From: Polytrichum commune
Taxonomy: Eukaryota > Streptophyta > Polytrichopsida > Polytrichales > Polytrichaceae
DNA length: 64,000 nucleotides
NCBI GenBank assembly: GCA_950295325.1
Contig: OX485804.1
Location: 46,562,001 to 46,626,000 of the forward strand
Direction of reading: 5' to 3'
This document shows positions 24,737 through 34,650 of the stretch, piece by piece. A program made the translations under genes and the position numbers. The number at the start of each line of letters is the position of its first letter. Positions within the stretch are counted from its first letter, which is position 1. A model generated the notes under the pieces. The model saw nothing but the letters and a program-made list of their open reading frames with translations, did no database searches and had not been told where the DNA came from.

Positions 24737-25971
24737 GGGGCAGCGTTAAACCACCCCCTATGAGCTTTTAGGGGGAGGTAGATAGGGGCTGGGGCAGCCC
24801 TCCAGAAAACATTTGAGATTTTCTGAACCTGACCAAAAACTCCTGCCTGCCCCACCCGACTTTGGAAAAAAACCATTGCCCTTGCCATTCTTGAAGGCCG
24901 TTTGACCACAAATCCCATATTGAGTGCACTTCACTTTGTAAATAAGTAATTGACTGGGATTTCATTCCTGAAGTGGAATTGTCAACTAAGCATGTAATTA
25001 ACTTGGAAGTCAAAAACATTATAAAATCCTCATCAACATTGAGGTTATAATTTTTGTGACTTACCATTTGAAAGGGTCCATGTCATTCTAAAATGAAACT
25101 TAAACTAATGTGCTGATTTTAGGATGTATATTCTATAATATTTTATGTAATACTTCTACTTTCACAAGTATACATATGCAATCAAGCATATTTAGCCTAA
25201 TAAAGCCTAATCAAACCAAATTTTGCTCACCAGACAAATTAAGCCTAATTAATTTTAAAATGTACTTACTTGAATTAATTATGATATAAATTCAGAGATG
25301 AGAATTGGTGTGCTTAATTTCTCTTGTTTTGGCCTCATTATGCTTAATTAGGTTCAAATGCTTACTTGCAATTAATCTGGCTTAATTAAAATGTGTATGA
25401 ATACTTGTAGAAACTCAGGCCTTGCGCTTAATTATGTCCAATTACGGTTATTTACACTTGATTACATTTAATCCCACTTAATTAGTTTGAATTTGTATGA
25501 ATACTTGTTAAAGTAGAAGACATTACCTAAACTAGCATAAAGTATACATACTAAAATCAACACACTAATTTAAGTTTTATTTTAGAATGACAAAGACCCC
25601 TTCCAATGGTAAGTCACAAAAATTATAATTTCAATGCTAATGAGGATTTTGTCATGTTTTTGACTTCCAAGTTAATTACATGCTTTATTGTCAATTTCAC
25701 CTCAAGAGTGAAATCTCAATCAGTTGCTTATTCACCATGTGGAAATGCACATATATATTGGATTTTGGACCTTGAAGGTGAAGTACATTGAATATGGGAT
25801 TCATGGACAGGTGCCTTGAAGAATGCAAGGGCAATGTTTGTTTTGAAGTTGGGTAGGGCATGCAACAATTTTTTGTCGAGTTCAGAAAATCTCAATTTGT
25901 TTCTAGAAGGTTGCCTTGGCCCCTATCCACTTCCCCCTAAAAAAATCGTGGGGGGAGGTTTAATGTCTCCT
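24737..25971. mobile_element. hAT-like palindromic (fold-back) element
   Basis: Bounded by the 8-bp direct repeat GTACTCTA (24729-24736 and 25972-25979), the duplication length of hAT transposons. The left arm (about 24737-25250) and right arm (about 25450-25971) are diverged inverted copies of about 500 bp: the same peptide-like string beginning VSHKNYN appears on the minus strand at 25067 and on the plus strand at 25606. Termini read GGGGCAGCGTTAAACC and, inverted, AGGAGACATTAAACC. The middle is AT-rich with repeated TTAATTA words. There is no recognisable hAT transposase, so it is non-autonomous. Confidence 0.85.
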
Positions 25972-25979
25972 GTACTCTA

Positions 25980-27037
25980 GGCCTCCCACTCAATGTGAAG
26001 ATTCTCATATGTTTCAAAAATAAACGGGTGCAAGTCCTAATAATTTTTGCTTTTATTTTAACAACAATGCTCCAAAATACATATGACATTCATAGGAGGT
26101 CACTTAGTTAAGAATTGAGAGACAAACCTTTTTGCTTGTTGAAAGCATCAACTGTCTTTGGTATTTTGGACACTAAACCTAAACCAAACATGCTCCAAAG
26201 GTGGCATTCAAGTTCAATATGAAAGACCTCCATCGTCCAATCATTGAACTTTGGCCACTTTCAAAAATAGGATGTAAACTCCATATTTGGAAATCCGAAT
26301 TCTCATATGCATTTATTCTTTTTCTATACAAGTTCTTATATTTTAAAGGTTCATATTCATCATGTCAATAGATTATACTTTTATACATAAATAATAAACC
26401 GGTGTTTTCATAGGTTCCCTAAGTTGAAAACTTCCAGTTCGAGACCATTGGACCTCCCCATATTTTCATGAAAATGGAGAGATTTTTCTTTGATGTCCTT
26501 GGAACGGAGTTGGCTCATGTGGCTCATGTGGTCACTCCTCTTTAAGGTAGACGAGGCAAATGTGGACACCTCCAACTATGTAGAATCATCCAGCCGATGG
26601 ATTTTAGCATGAGAAGGTGAGCATGTTAGCAATTGCAAATGAAAACCAAGTTGAATGCGGTTGTGTTGTGTTGTGTTGTGTTGTGTCTCTAAAGTGGTCA
26701 CGTGTAAGACTACTAAATTGACAATTTAATATGTTGTCAATTGACAATTTAATATGTTGTCAATTGACAATCTAATATGTTGTCAATTTAGGTTGAGTCG
26801 ACCTAAATGAGTCGATTTCCCAGCTTAACATACTCTCATTTTAATGGAAACTACGGCGAAATTTACGGCAGAAAATCAAATGTTATTTTTTTACTTGTAC
26901 TCTACAACTTTCTAGTGGTTTGCATTTCATTCTTGGATTAATAGTTTGCTTTATGTACTCTCAATTCACTGGAAAACTCTCATTTTAATGAATATTGTGT
27001 TCTCAACTCTCATACCATTTATTTAACCCCATAATTC
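25980..27037. other. Spacer with short tandem repeats
   Basis: No gene. It contains a (GTGTT)n run at 26660-26687 and three perfect or near-perfect 23-bp units at 26718-26786, each itself palindromic (TTGACAA...TTGTCAA). Confidence 0.6.
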
Positions 27038-27038
27038 T

Positions 27039-27582
27039 AGTGTTATTTTATATATATATATAATGCCCCCTCCCCACTTGACATTAGCTAAGCCTAAAAG
27101 TGGGTTCTTAAAAATGAGCGTTCACACCATCGACATTATCTAGTGCCGAGCCTAGTTGGCAAATGATGTGGCATGGCTTAAAAGTGGAGGTTTTAGGCTA
27201 AAACTACCGACCCTCCCATCGGTACCTAGACATGAGACAAGAATGTAGGACCTCTAAAAGTGTTGCCTCCCGCTCTTGTGATTGGTTGCTTTTAGTCTTA
27301 GCTATGTGGGCACGAGGAGCTCCATTAACAAAAACCGATGGTAAGTATTAAGGCATTTGGGGATGGGACAAAAACTATCCAACATTCATTGGTTGGTAGA
27401 TATAACAATGAACATATGTGAAAGCTACTTAACTAAAACCTACTTGGAAATCTCTGGAGCAAGTTCTCGTAGGTGCATTGGGATAGCCGGACGTGTCCGC
27501 TATAACCGAGGGAGCTTTACCCGGGTTTTAGGGAAGTCTTTGGTTATTTGCTAATGTCAAGTGGGGAGGGGGCATAACACTG
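27039..27582. mobile_element. Non-autonomous TIR element with a TA microsatellite inside its left terminus
   Basis: Perfect 26-bp inverted repeats at 27063-27088 and 27551-27576 (ATGCCCCCTCCCCACTTGAC and its reverse complement). The right end continues as CATAACACTG; on the left, AGTGTTAT (27039-27046) is separated from the rest of the terminus by a (TA)n run. The full terminus is therefore probably CAGTGTTATGCCCCC..., interrupted on the left by microsatellite expansion. About 545 bp, no coding capacity. Confidence 0.8.
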
Positions 27583-27702
27583 TGATGGTACAAAGGCGGC
27601 TTGGTGGAGGTGGGAGGGGTTACTAAGGTAGATGGTGCTAAAACCAACACCCCACCCAAAACCAACACCTATAAATGCCTCCCAATCACCAACACTCTAC
27701 TA

Positions 27703-28474
27703 CAGTCTACCCTCTATAAATGTTAACCCTCGGGAGTGGATCAAAGTTAACATTTATAGAGGTGTTAACAATTAACAATTATAAAATTACTTTTTTGAGC
27801 AATATACAAATCTTAACAATTATAAATATAAGCAATTGTGAAGAGTCCTTGTGAGAGAATACCATTCATAAATTGCAAACCCAATCAAAACTTTATTCAA
27901 TATCAAGTTTACAAATCACGGGTGAAGTATGAATCAATGGTTCTTTGGTGAGATTCATCTGCATGCACAACTTGCAAATATTTCTCAATTTGCACCAACA
28001 AACCCACATATTTGGACACATCACATGAACGTGATTTCATGTACCTTCTAATGGTACCAAAACTAGATTGCAAGTCACTATAAGATGGAATGGGTTCCAC
28101 CTCACACTCCTCTCCCTCACAATCATCATCTGAGACATTAGAAGTCCCACCAATAGAGCCTAAAACATCCCATACATCCTCTTCGGTGACCTCATATGGA
28201 TTGTTCAAATCAAAGTCTAATTCGTATTGCACATACTCTTGTGCCTCCATTCTTGAACTTCCATCACTAGAACTATTAGTAGCCAATGGTGAGAGAGAGA
28301 GAAATGTAACTGGATGTGTAGTTTTTATCATCCATATTATGGTTGTATTTCATTCGTTAACATTTATAGAGTCAAATTTACAAAGAAGGGAGTACCATTT
28401 TGTTAACAGTTAACACGTTTAACATTTAGAGAGGGTTAACACTTATAGGTGTAACATTTATAGAGGGTGGACTA
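27703..28474 (-). mobile_element. pogo/Tigger-like deletion derivative
   Basis: A 772-bp element flanked by TA on both sides, with inverted ends that share AGTCTACCCTCTATAAATGT (left) and AGTCCACCCTCTATAAATGT (right, inverted). The CAGT/TAGT start, the CCTCTATAAAT terminus and the TA target are typical of pogo/Tigger elements. Internally it keeps only the C-terminal part of a transposase on the minus strand (27909-28331). Confidence 0.82.
27909..28331 (-). pseudogene. C-terminal remnant of a pogo/Tigger (CENP-B-like DDE) transposase
   Basis: A 140-codon frame. The acidic stretch VTEEDVWDVLGSIGG, then FGTIRRYMKSR, VQIEKYLQVV and the terminal QRTIDSYF are the usual tail of plant jerky/Tigger-type transposases, which end in a TIxDFF/TLDSFF-like motif. 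The DNA-binding domains and DDE catalytic core are missing; the element keeps only its termini and this tail. The ATG at 28331 is probably internal to the original gene. Confidence 0.7.
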
Positions 28475-28490
28475 TACCTTGAAGCATTCC

Positions 28491-30150
28491 ACTCTACTGC
28501 CCTCCAAATCCCCAGAAACCAAGCAGCGAAGACATCGCGATCGAAGGAGCCACTGCTGCCGAGATCCCACTGCCGATCTTATCACCTACACTGAGAATCT
28601 GCCACCGAGTTTCCACTGTCGATCCAATCATCCACATCGCACAACCGCTATTAGTACTGAAGGACATTGCTACCGAAGATTAAAACTGTTGACAAACACG
28701 GATGCCGAACCCACCGCGGCTGCTACCGATCCCGGTGCCACCTGCTGATGCACCACCGGCCCCTGCAGTTGAAGATAACCATCGCTAGCCCGGAACAAAC
28801 GTTGCTGCTCAAGAGCTGTTGCCGCTCAAGATACGCTGCCTCTGAAGAATCGTTGCCGCCGTACTCACTGTTGCTGCTGTTGACCTTCGGCGACACTATT
28901 GCTGATGCACCACCGACTCTCGCCTACAAGATCTAGTAAACTACATCGCACACTGACATATATAATAGCAGATCCTTAGATCTCCTCCTTGAAACTTATA
29001 GTTGCCCTTAGATCCCACTGCCGAAACATCTGTGAGGGAAAAAAATTTCTTTTGTTCTCTCAAAACGCATACTGGTAGATCAAGGATAGTCGAATCTCAT
29101 ATTTTTCTTTGAAAACACATAGTGGACTTTAGATCTCATCAGCAAAGTCATTTCGAGAGGCAATAGTGCTGCTAACGGAAAAAGACGCTGAAGGATACCC
29201 CCCTTCCCTTTTCTGCTGTTGATCCACTTCTAAAAACCCACAGATAGATAGGTACAATCTGTTTCAACCTCCCCCCTTCGTTCCAACTAAGGAGCACCAT
29301 CATACTTTAAATTCTGGAGGATAGGACCCTGAGCAGTTGAAGGAGCAATCGCTGCTATTTCTGAAAGGAAGACCTCGATATTAACGAAGAAAGGAGGTTG
29401 TTGTTTGCTTAAAGTTGTTGGCCGAAAGGAGTTGTTACTACCGAAGGCTGTTAAAAATTGTTGAGACTGCCGAAGGCTGCTGTTACTGTAGAAGGTCACT
29501 GTTACTGCCGAAGGTTCCTGTCACCGGCGGAAAAGAAGCATAAGTTGTCGTCTGCCCGAAGCCTGTACCAAGGACATAGGTGGAGTTGCTGGAGAGACAC
29601 CTAAAGGAGTTATCCTCGAGCTTACCACTGCTGCCAACACTAGAAAGTTGTTAGCTGCCGACTACCGAAGTCAAGACACGCAGAAGACGAGTGTTGCTGG
29701 AGAGTTGCCACTGCTACCGGGACGAAGGTTGCAGGCCACAGTTTCAAAGAAACAACCTGCGGGCACAAGGTCAGGAGCGGTTGCAGAAAGGAGTGGCTTC
29801 GGTTGAGAAGAGGCCTAGGAAATTTACACTGCTGCCCGAACTCAACCCGGTTTCTGAGAGCAGCCAGAGAAGCAGCTGCAGAGAGAAGCGGCTGGAGCTC
29901 GTCAAGTCTGTTGTAAAGGACACTGCTGTTGCTACCTGGACTCAAAACCCAGGTAAATACACTCTAATCCTCCACAAAGCACATTAGCTTTGCACTTAGG
30001 CACATGGTACACACTCAAACATAAACTCACAAATAAAATCTTCATTCTTGTAGTAGAAAGTTAAATTGCACTTATAATCACTTAGATTGCACACACACAC
30101 ACACATAAGCAATAATTAGTCACATAGCAATTTCTTTTGTAGGAGGTGGT
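28491..30150 (+). other. LINE 5' leader
   Basis: Starts directly after the target-site duplication. The first 1.45 kb is GC-richer than the rest of the LINE and full of CTGCCGAAG/GCTGCTACCG-type trinucleotide words, with no long open frame. From about 29950 the composition turns A/C-rich. A possible intron (GTAAATAC at 29953 to TTTTGTAG at 30142) is visible, but an intron in a retrotransposed copy would be odd. It probably holds the internal promoter. Confidence 0.6.
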
Positions 30151-31554
30151 ATGAAGGTTGCATATGCAACCATATTTGCCTTTGTATTATGGCTCATAGT
30201 AGCCTCCTCATATTGGAAATCCTCTCACGGTGTCCCCTCTCACACTATTTGGATAGGATATTCAAGTTGTTGTTATGAAAACATACATGAACACAAACCA
30301 ACATCAAAAGTAGTACCACCATGTTTTTATGCCTCTCCATATTGGAACCTTATGTATCTCATCAAAACATCCACACCCTTAGATAACTTAACACATCAAT
30401 ACACTAATCTAGAATATGAAAAACCAAAATTGTTGCATGCTTGGATTGCTAACAATTATTGTTCCAAAACCAATAAACGAAATAGGAATAAATTATATGT
30501 AAGACACTCAAAACACTTCTTCCCTAAAACCAATATCCAATTTGGCCCACAACTTAATTTGTGGAATGGATTTGGTATAGGGATGATAAGAAGTATGGAC
30601 CTAATTAACCCTCCACAAAAAATAAGCCACTCATTTGAACATTGTACTTGTCACAGAATGTCTACATCCACCAATGTTGCTGCCACCACTAGGAAACTAT
30701 TTGAGCAAAATATTGATATCATAGATGCATTAGCAAACGGTCAAAAAAGACAAGTCCGTGCTATGATTGTGTCTAGCCAAAAGAATGCAAAGGGCAAAGA
30801 AGTTGTATCCCCACGTCCCCCCTTTTGGTTAGGATATCATGCGATGAATGCAATTGCATGTGAAAATGGTGAAACATTAGAACCAACACTCTCGGTTAGT
30901 GAACTTGTCAAATTTGGAATGGAACATGATGAGGTATTAGAACATCTAGAAGCGGTCCCCTCTTTCCCATACATCCCCCAAGAAGCTTGGCCTTCCAAAA
31001 GGATGGATGGTAAAGAAGGTGGGCACTTCAATTTCACTCAAGTCCCTTTCGATGTAGAAGTGGATGAAGGAGTGTTTTCTATTGACTACCAAGAAGCTTG
31101 GCCTTCCAAAAGGATGGATGGTAAAGAAGGTGGGCACTTCAATCTCACTCAAGTCCCTTTCGATGTAGAAGTGGATGAAGGAGTGTTTTCTATTGACTAC
31201 CAAGTAGCCATAACTTTTGAGCTTTGTGAACGAAACTTGTCAAGGGATGAAATACATGCAAAAACAGAAGCAAGATTAAAAGCTATGAACATTGCACTAG
31301 GAGAAATCCTAGGAGAACCTATAGCTATCCTTTGCTTCCTCGGCTCTAAGAGGTGGAGTGGTACAATCAAACTCCACCTTAAGAACCCAATGAAAGATGT
31401 CAATGATCTCCTTCATGACAATAGGTCATTTATCCTTAAGTTGGATAATATAACCTATTGTAGAGGAAAGACATTCAAATCATTTGACTCCATAGCCATC
31501 GCAAGTTTGCTCTCGGTCAAAATTTCTAGACCCACACTAAAATATAGAAAATGA
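30151..31554 (+). CDS. LINE ORF1, upstream part (RRM-like)
   Basis: An open frame of 467 codons. The first 170 residues are Lys/His/Asn-rich after a hydrophobic start and may be leader sequence; a second ATG at 30661 (MSTSTNVAATTRKLFEQ) is the more likely ORF1 start. A 37-residue segment starting QEAWPSKRMDGKEGG is duplicated exactly in tandem (30979-31089, 31090-31200; one residue differs). The C-terminal third (VAITFEL..., RWSGTIKLHLKNPMKDVNDLL..., SFILKLDNI) has the beta-alpha-beta pattern of RRM-like ORF1 proteins. The frame stops at TGA 31552-31554 but remains open for another 44 codons, so this stop may be a mutation. It would bind LINE RNA. Confidence 0.65.
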   Translation: MKVAYATIFAFVLWLIVASSYWKSSHGVPSHTIWIGYSSCCYENIHEHKPTSKVVPPCFYASPYWNLMYLIKTSTPLDNLTHQYTNLEYEKPKLLHAWIANNYCSKTNKRNRNKLYVRHSKHFFPKTNIQFGPQLNLWNGFGIGMIRSMDLINPPQKISHSFEHCTCHRMSTSTNVAATTRKLFEQNIDIIDALANGQKRQVRAMIVSSQKNAKGKEVVSPRPPFWLGYHAMNAIACENGETLEPTLSVSELVKFGMEHDEVLEHLEAVPSFPYIPQEAWPSKRMDGKEGGHFNFTQVPFDVEVDEGVFSIDYQEAWPSKRMDGKEGGHFNLTQVPFDVEVDEGVFSIDYQVAITFELCERNLSRDEIHAKTEARLKAMNIALGEILGEPIAILCFLGSKRWSGTIKLHLKNPMKDVNDLLHDNRSFILKLDNITYCRGKTFKSFDSIAIASLLSVKISRPTLKYRK

Positions 31555-31649
31555 TTCCAATTGCATGAAGAGATTGTTAAAGATGGCTTCAAACGAGGGT
31601 ATGAATTTGAAGTCACTAATGTCCAAAAGAATGATAGTGCTGAATTTGC

Positions 31650-32399
31650 ATGGATAAAACCCCATCTCCGGACCAAACAAAGAAATTAAAAACCTTTAAA
31701 ATTTCAATTTTCAATAAAATCATGGAAGTACACTTTGCTAGTATAGAGAAACTCTCCGAGGATGATAAAACAAAGAAGAATGCGGTAGTATTGATTGTAA
31801 AGAACTTAAGCAAAACCAAAACCACCGCCGCCTTAGAGGAGGGAATAAAGAAACTCTTTGGGGAAGAAAATGTGGCGGGTATTTTCTTCCAATTAGAAAA
31901 GGGGAAGCATGTGGGGTCATGTAACGTGCAATGTCTGAATGCGGCAGTTTATAAGAAGTATGTAAAACAAAACCACCAAATTCTTGGTAAATACGTAGAA
32001 TTTTCACCTCATCCCAGAAGTTTGGATGGAATTGATGCCCCCTCCGCAATAGAACTTGCTAGACTAAGCTTTGCTGATGTCAACACCGCACTAATCAACA
32101 CGATTCAAGCCTTGGAGAAGGCCCCATCAAAAGGTTACACGAAGGCAGATTTGAGCAAAATGGTAGAAGAGGCGGTAAGCAAGGGGGTAGTGGAAATTCG
32201 CAAAGAAATGAGCCTCCTAAAAAATGAGATTGTTGAAGAAACAAAGGTATATGCAGACAAAGTTCAAGCTGAGTCAAACCGAAATTCAAGAATACAAATT
32301 GCACTCCTCCAAAAACAAATGTGCATCACCCTGGAAACCCTCCAAGCCGACCACCCCGACACCCCCGAAATTGAAAACCACATGGATATGTCAAACTAG
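31650..32399 (+). CDS. LINE ORF1, downstream part (RRM plus coiled coil)
   Basis: A 249-codon frame in a different phase from the preceding one and overlapping its readthrough extension. It holds a clear RRM-like unit: VVLIVKNLS as RNP2-like strand, GSCNVQCLN at the RNP1 position and HQILGKYVEFSPHP as the last strand. A charged helical segment follows (KMVEEAVSKGVVEIRKEM..., possible coiled coil). Either ORF1 has suffered a frameshift between the two parts, or this is a separate protein made by reinitiation; the short ATG-overlap arrangement does not decide. Role inferred: RNA chaperone or RNP component of the LINE. Confidence 0.65.
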   Translation: MDKTPSPDQTKKLKTFKISIFNKIMEVHFASIEKLSEDDKTKKNAVVLIVKNLSKTKTTAALEEGIKKLFGEENVAGIFFQLEKGKHVGSCNVQCLNAAVYKKYVKQNHQILGKYVEFSPHPRSLDGIDAPSAIELARLSFADVNTALINTIQALEKAPSKGYTKADLSKMVEEAVSKGVVEIRKEMSLLKNEIVEETKVYADKVQAESNRNSRIQIALLQKQMCITLETLQADHPDTPEIENHMDMSN

Positions 32400-32410
32400 T
32401 TTTGGCAAAT

Positions 32411-33980
32411 GTAGCGATGGAAACACATATTATAACAAAAGTATATTTATGTACACAACTTAATAAACAAAACAAAAAATATTACAAAGTATTATTAAAT
32501 ACTATATACAAAATATATAAATATCACACTAACAAAAATAAAATAAAAATAGTATCTATCGATACTCCAATAAAGAAACAAATAAACAAAATACAAAGTA
32601 AAACCAATGAATACTCCCATCCACATACATACATAGCGACAAGAAAACATAATGCAATAAAAATATATTTATATACAAAAAACAATAAAACCCAATACAA
32701 ACATCGTATAATATTATTAAATACTACACAAAGAATATACAAAAAATACATATTTAATACAAACAAAATAAACATAATATTTATCAATACTACCCCAAAA
32801 ATACATACAAATAATCACAAATTAAAATCAAAACTAAGACACATATTTAAGACATTAAAAATAACATAAAAATTAAAAATTAACCTCTAATACATAACAA
32901 AAAAACACACACATAAAACAAAAAGACAATACACAACAAAAACCAAAATACTAAATATCAAACACCAAACAAAGCACCAAACGGCCTCGGCCTGCCGGCC
33001 TCACCACAAAATAAAACAAATAAAACACTAAAACTATCACAACTTCTATCACATTTTTTTCAAAAACACAAAATTCATGCCAAAACAAACCAAACACACA
33101 CACTACTTCTCCAAATATACAGAAAAACCAATACATGCCCTACCCAACCTATTTACCACAAGTGTAGCGATGGAAATACATATTATAACAAAAATATATT
33201 TATATACACAAACTAAAAAACAACAAAGAAAAAATTACAAAGTATTATTAAATATTATACAAAAAATACATAAATACCATATCAACAAAAATAAAATAAC
33301 AATAGTATTTATCAATACTCCAACAAATAAACAAACAAACAATATACAAGTTTGTACTCAATCAATATTTTTCTCCAAACACATCAAAAGCAATCAACAA
33401 ACAAAAAAAATACAACTAAACAAACAAACCAAACTCACCTTAGCCTACAAGCAAATCTACACTAAGACAAAAAGACAAAACATAGTCAAAACATCATACC
33501 ACATACACAAATTGATAGATAAAATAGCAAGCAAAACCAAATACCAAATATCAAACCACTCTCCTAACTTGTGGGAGAAAGAACATTACACATCAAACCA
33601 CGCACAACACCAACTTACACACCTCAACCTTAACCTACACCTTGCACAATTCCCTATAATACAGCACACAAAGCACCAAATGGGCTCGGCCCACCGGCCT
33701 TGCCACAAAACCAAACAAATAAGATACTCACGTTACTACATCTTTCAACAAACCTTTAACACAATCACACCGCCCATACACAAACAAATCAAATTCACAC
33801 ACTACCTCCCTCACTACAAAACTAAACATAAAAGATACCCACACTACCACTTTTTTCACCAAACACATAATACAATAACAAGGCCTATACACAAACAAAC
33901 TAAACTCACTCACTATCCCCTCAAACTCCCTCAAAAAATAATAATACATGCCTTACCTAATCTATTTACCACAAGTAAAT
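32411..33980 (+). repeat. LINE inter-ORF tandem repeats (about 750-810 bp units, with smaller A-rich subrepeats)
   Basis: Two large units, 32411-33162 and 33163-33980, both start GTAGCGATGGAAA and end near ATTTACCACAAGT. Within unit 1 a third copy of the first 165 bp begins at about 32636 (GCGACAAGAAAACATAATGC). A GC-rich island GGCCTCGGCCTGCCGGCC (about 32983) recurs as GGGCTCGGCCCACCGGCC (about 33681). The open frames over this region are Lys/Asn/Thr/His-rich and reflect composition, although the second stays open for 318 codons up to the frame of the 2A-like motif. Confidence 0.75.
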
Positions 33981-34033
33981 ACACTATAATAAAATACTAC
34001 AAAATGAACAAAAGAAAACCAAAAATCAAATAA

Positions 34034-34650
34034 TACCAAGGATATCACTTCATTCATCAATTAACACTATTACAATGTGGAGACATTGAACCTCACCCTG
34101 GACCGATGCCAAATATATTGCATAGACATCCAACAACACACAAAAGAATAGCCAACACCTACTTCATCCCTAACACAATAAAATTATACCCAGAATACCA
34201 ACACCTTGCTAATTCATTTGCCCCTATACTAAAACATGAACACCCTCCACATCCAAAATCAATCCTAACATTCCCACATTTATATCAATACACGCAAACA
34301 CAAAACCACTCACCCCTACCCCACATACTATATGCCATTATTATAACCATAAACCCCTCAATAAACACTTGCAATAATATATTAGCTCAACCCAACACCT
34401 ACCACTTCAACATAGAATGGACTAACACACTAATCATCAAACTGGTTAACCTCACCAACCCCCCAGAAAGACATATCCATACACAACACCCATACACTAA
34501 ATTCATAGAAAACCATCAAGACATAATAGTACCTCCAAACTCAATACATCAAGAATTATACACTTTCATACATAGTCATGAATCACCTCCAACCCTTACC
34601 ACACTCCAAAGAATATTCCCCTTCTTACCAATCAAATTATTAAACAATTC
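34034..34650 (+). pseudogene. LINE ORF2 N-terminal region with 2A-like motif
   Basis: The frame reads LTLLQCGDIEPHPGP (2A-like residues DIEPHPGP at 34082-34105) and then MPNILHRHP... for about 180 residues of unknown fold, until the solo LTR interrupts it at 34650. LINEs of several clades carry GDIELNPGP-type motifs at the start of ORF2; here the Asn of the consensus is His. A TAA at 34031-34033 separates it from the open frame upstream in the same phase. Confidence 0.65.

Noticed and set aside
24718-25067. Frames starting VSHKNYN on both strands
   Set aside because: They arise from the inverted arms of the hAT-like element; no transposase motif is present.
27664-27700. TATA-like CCTATAAATG upstream of the pogo-like element as a LINE promoter
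   Set aside because: The LINE starts at 28491 by its target-site duplication, so this lies outside the element and no gene follows.
29953-30142. Possible intron in the LINE leader (GTAAATAC to TTTTGTAG)
   Set aside because: A retrotransposed copy should lack functional introns; without transcript data the signals may be chance.
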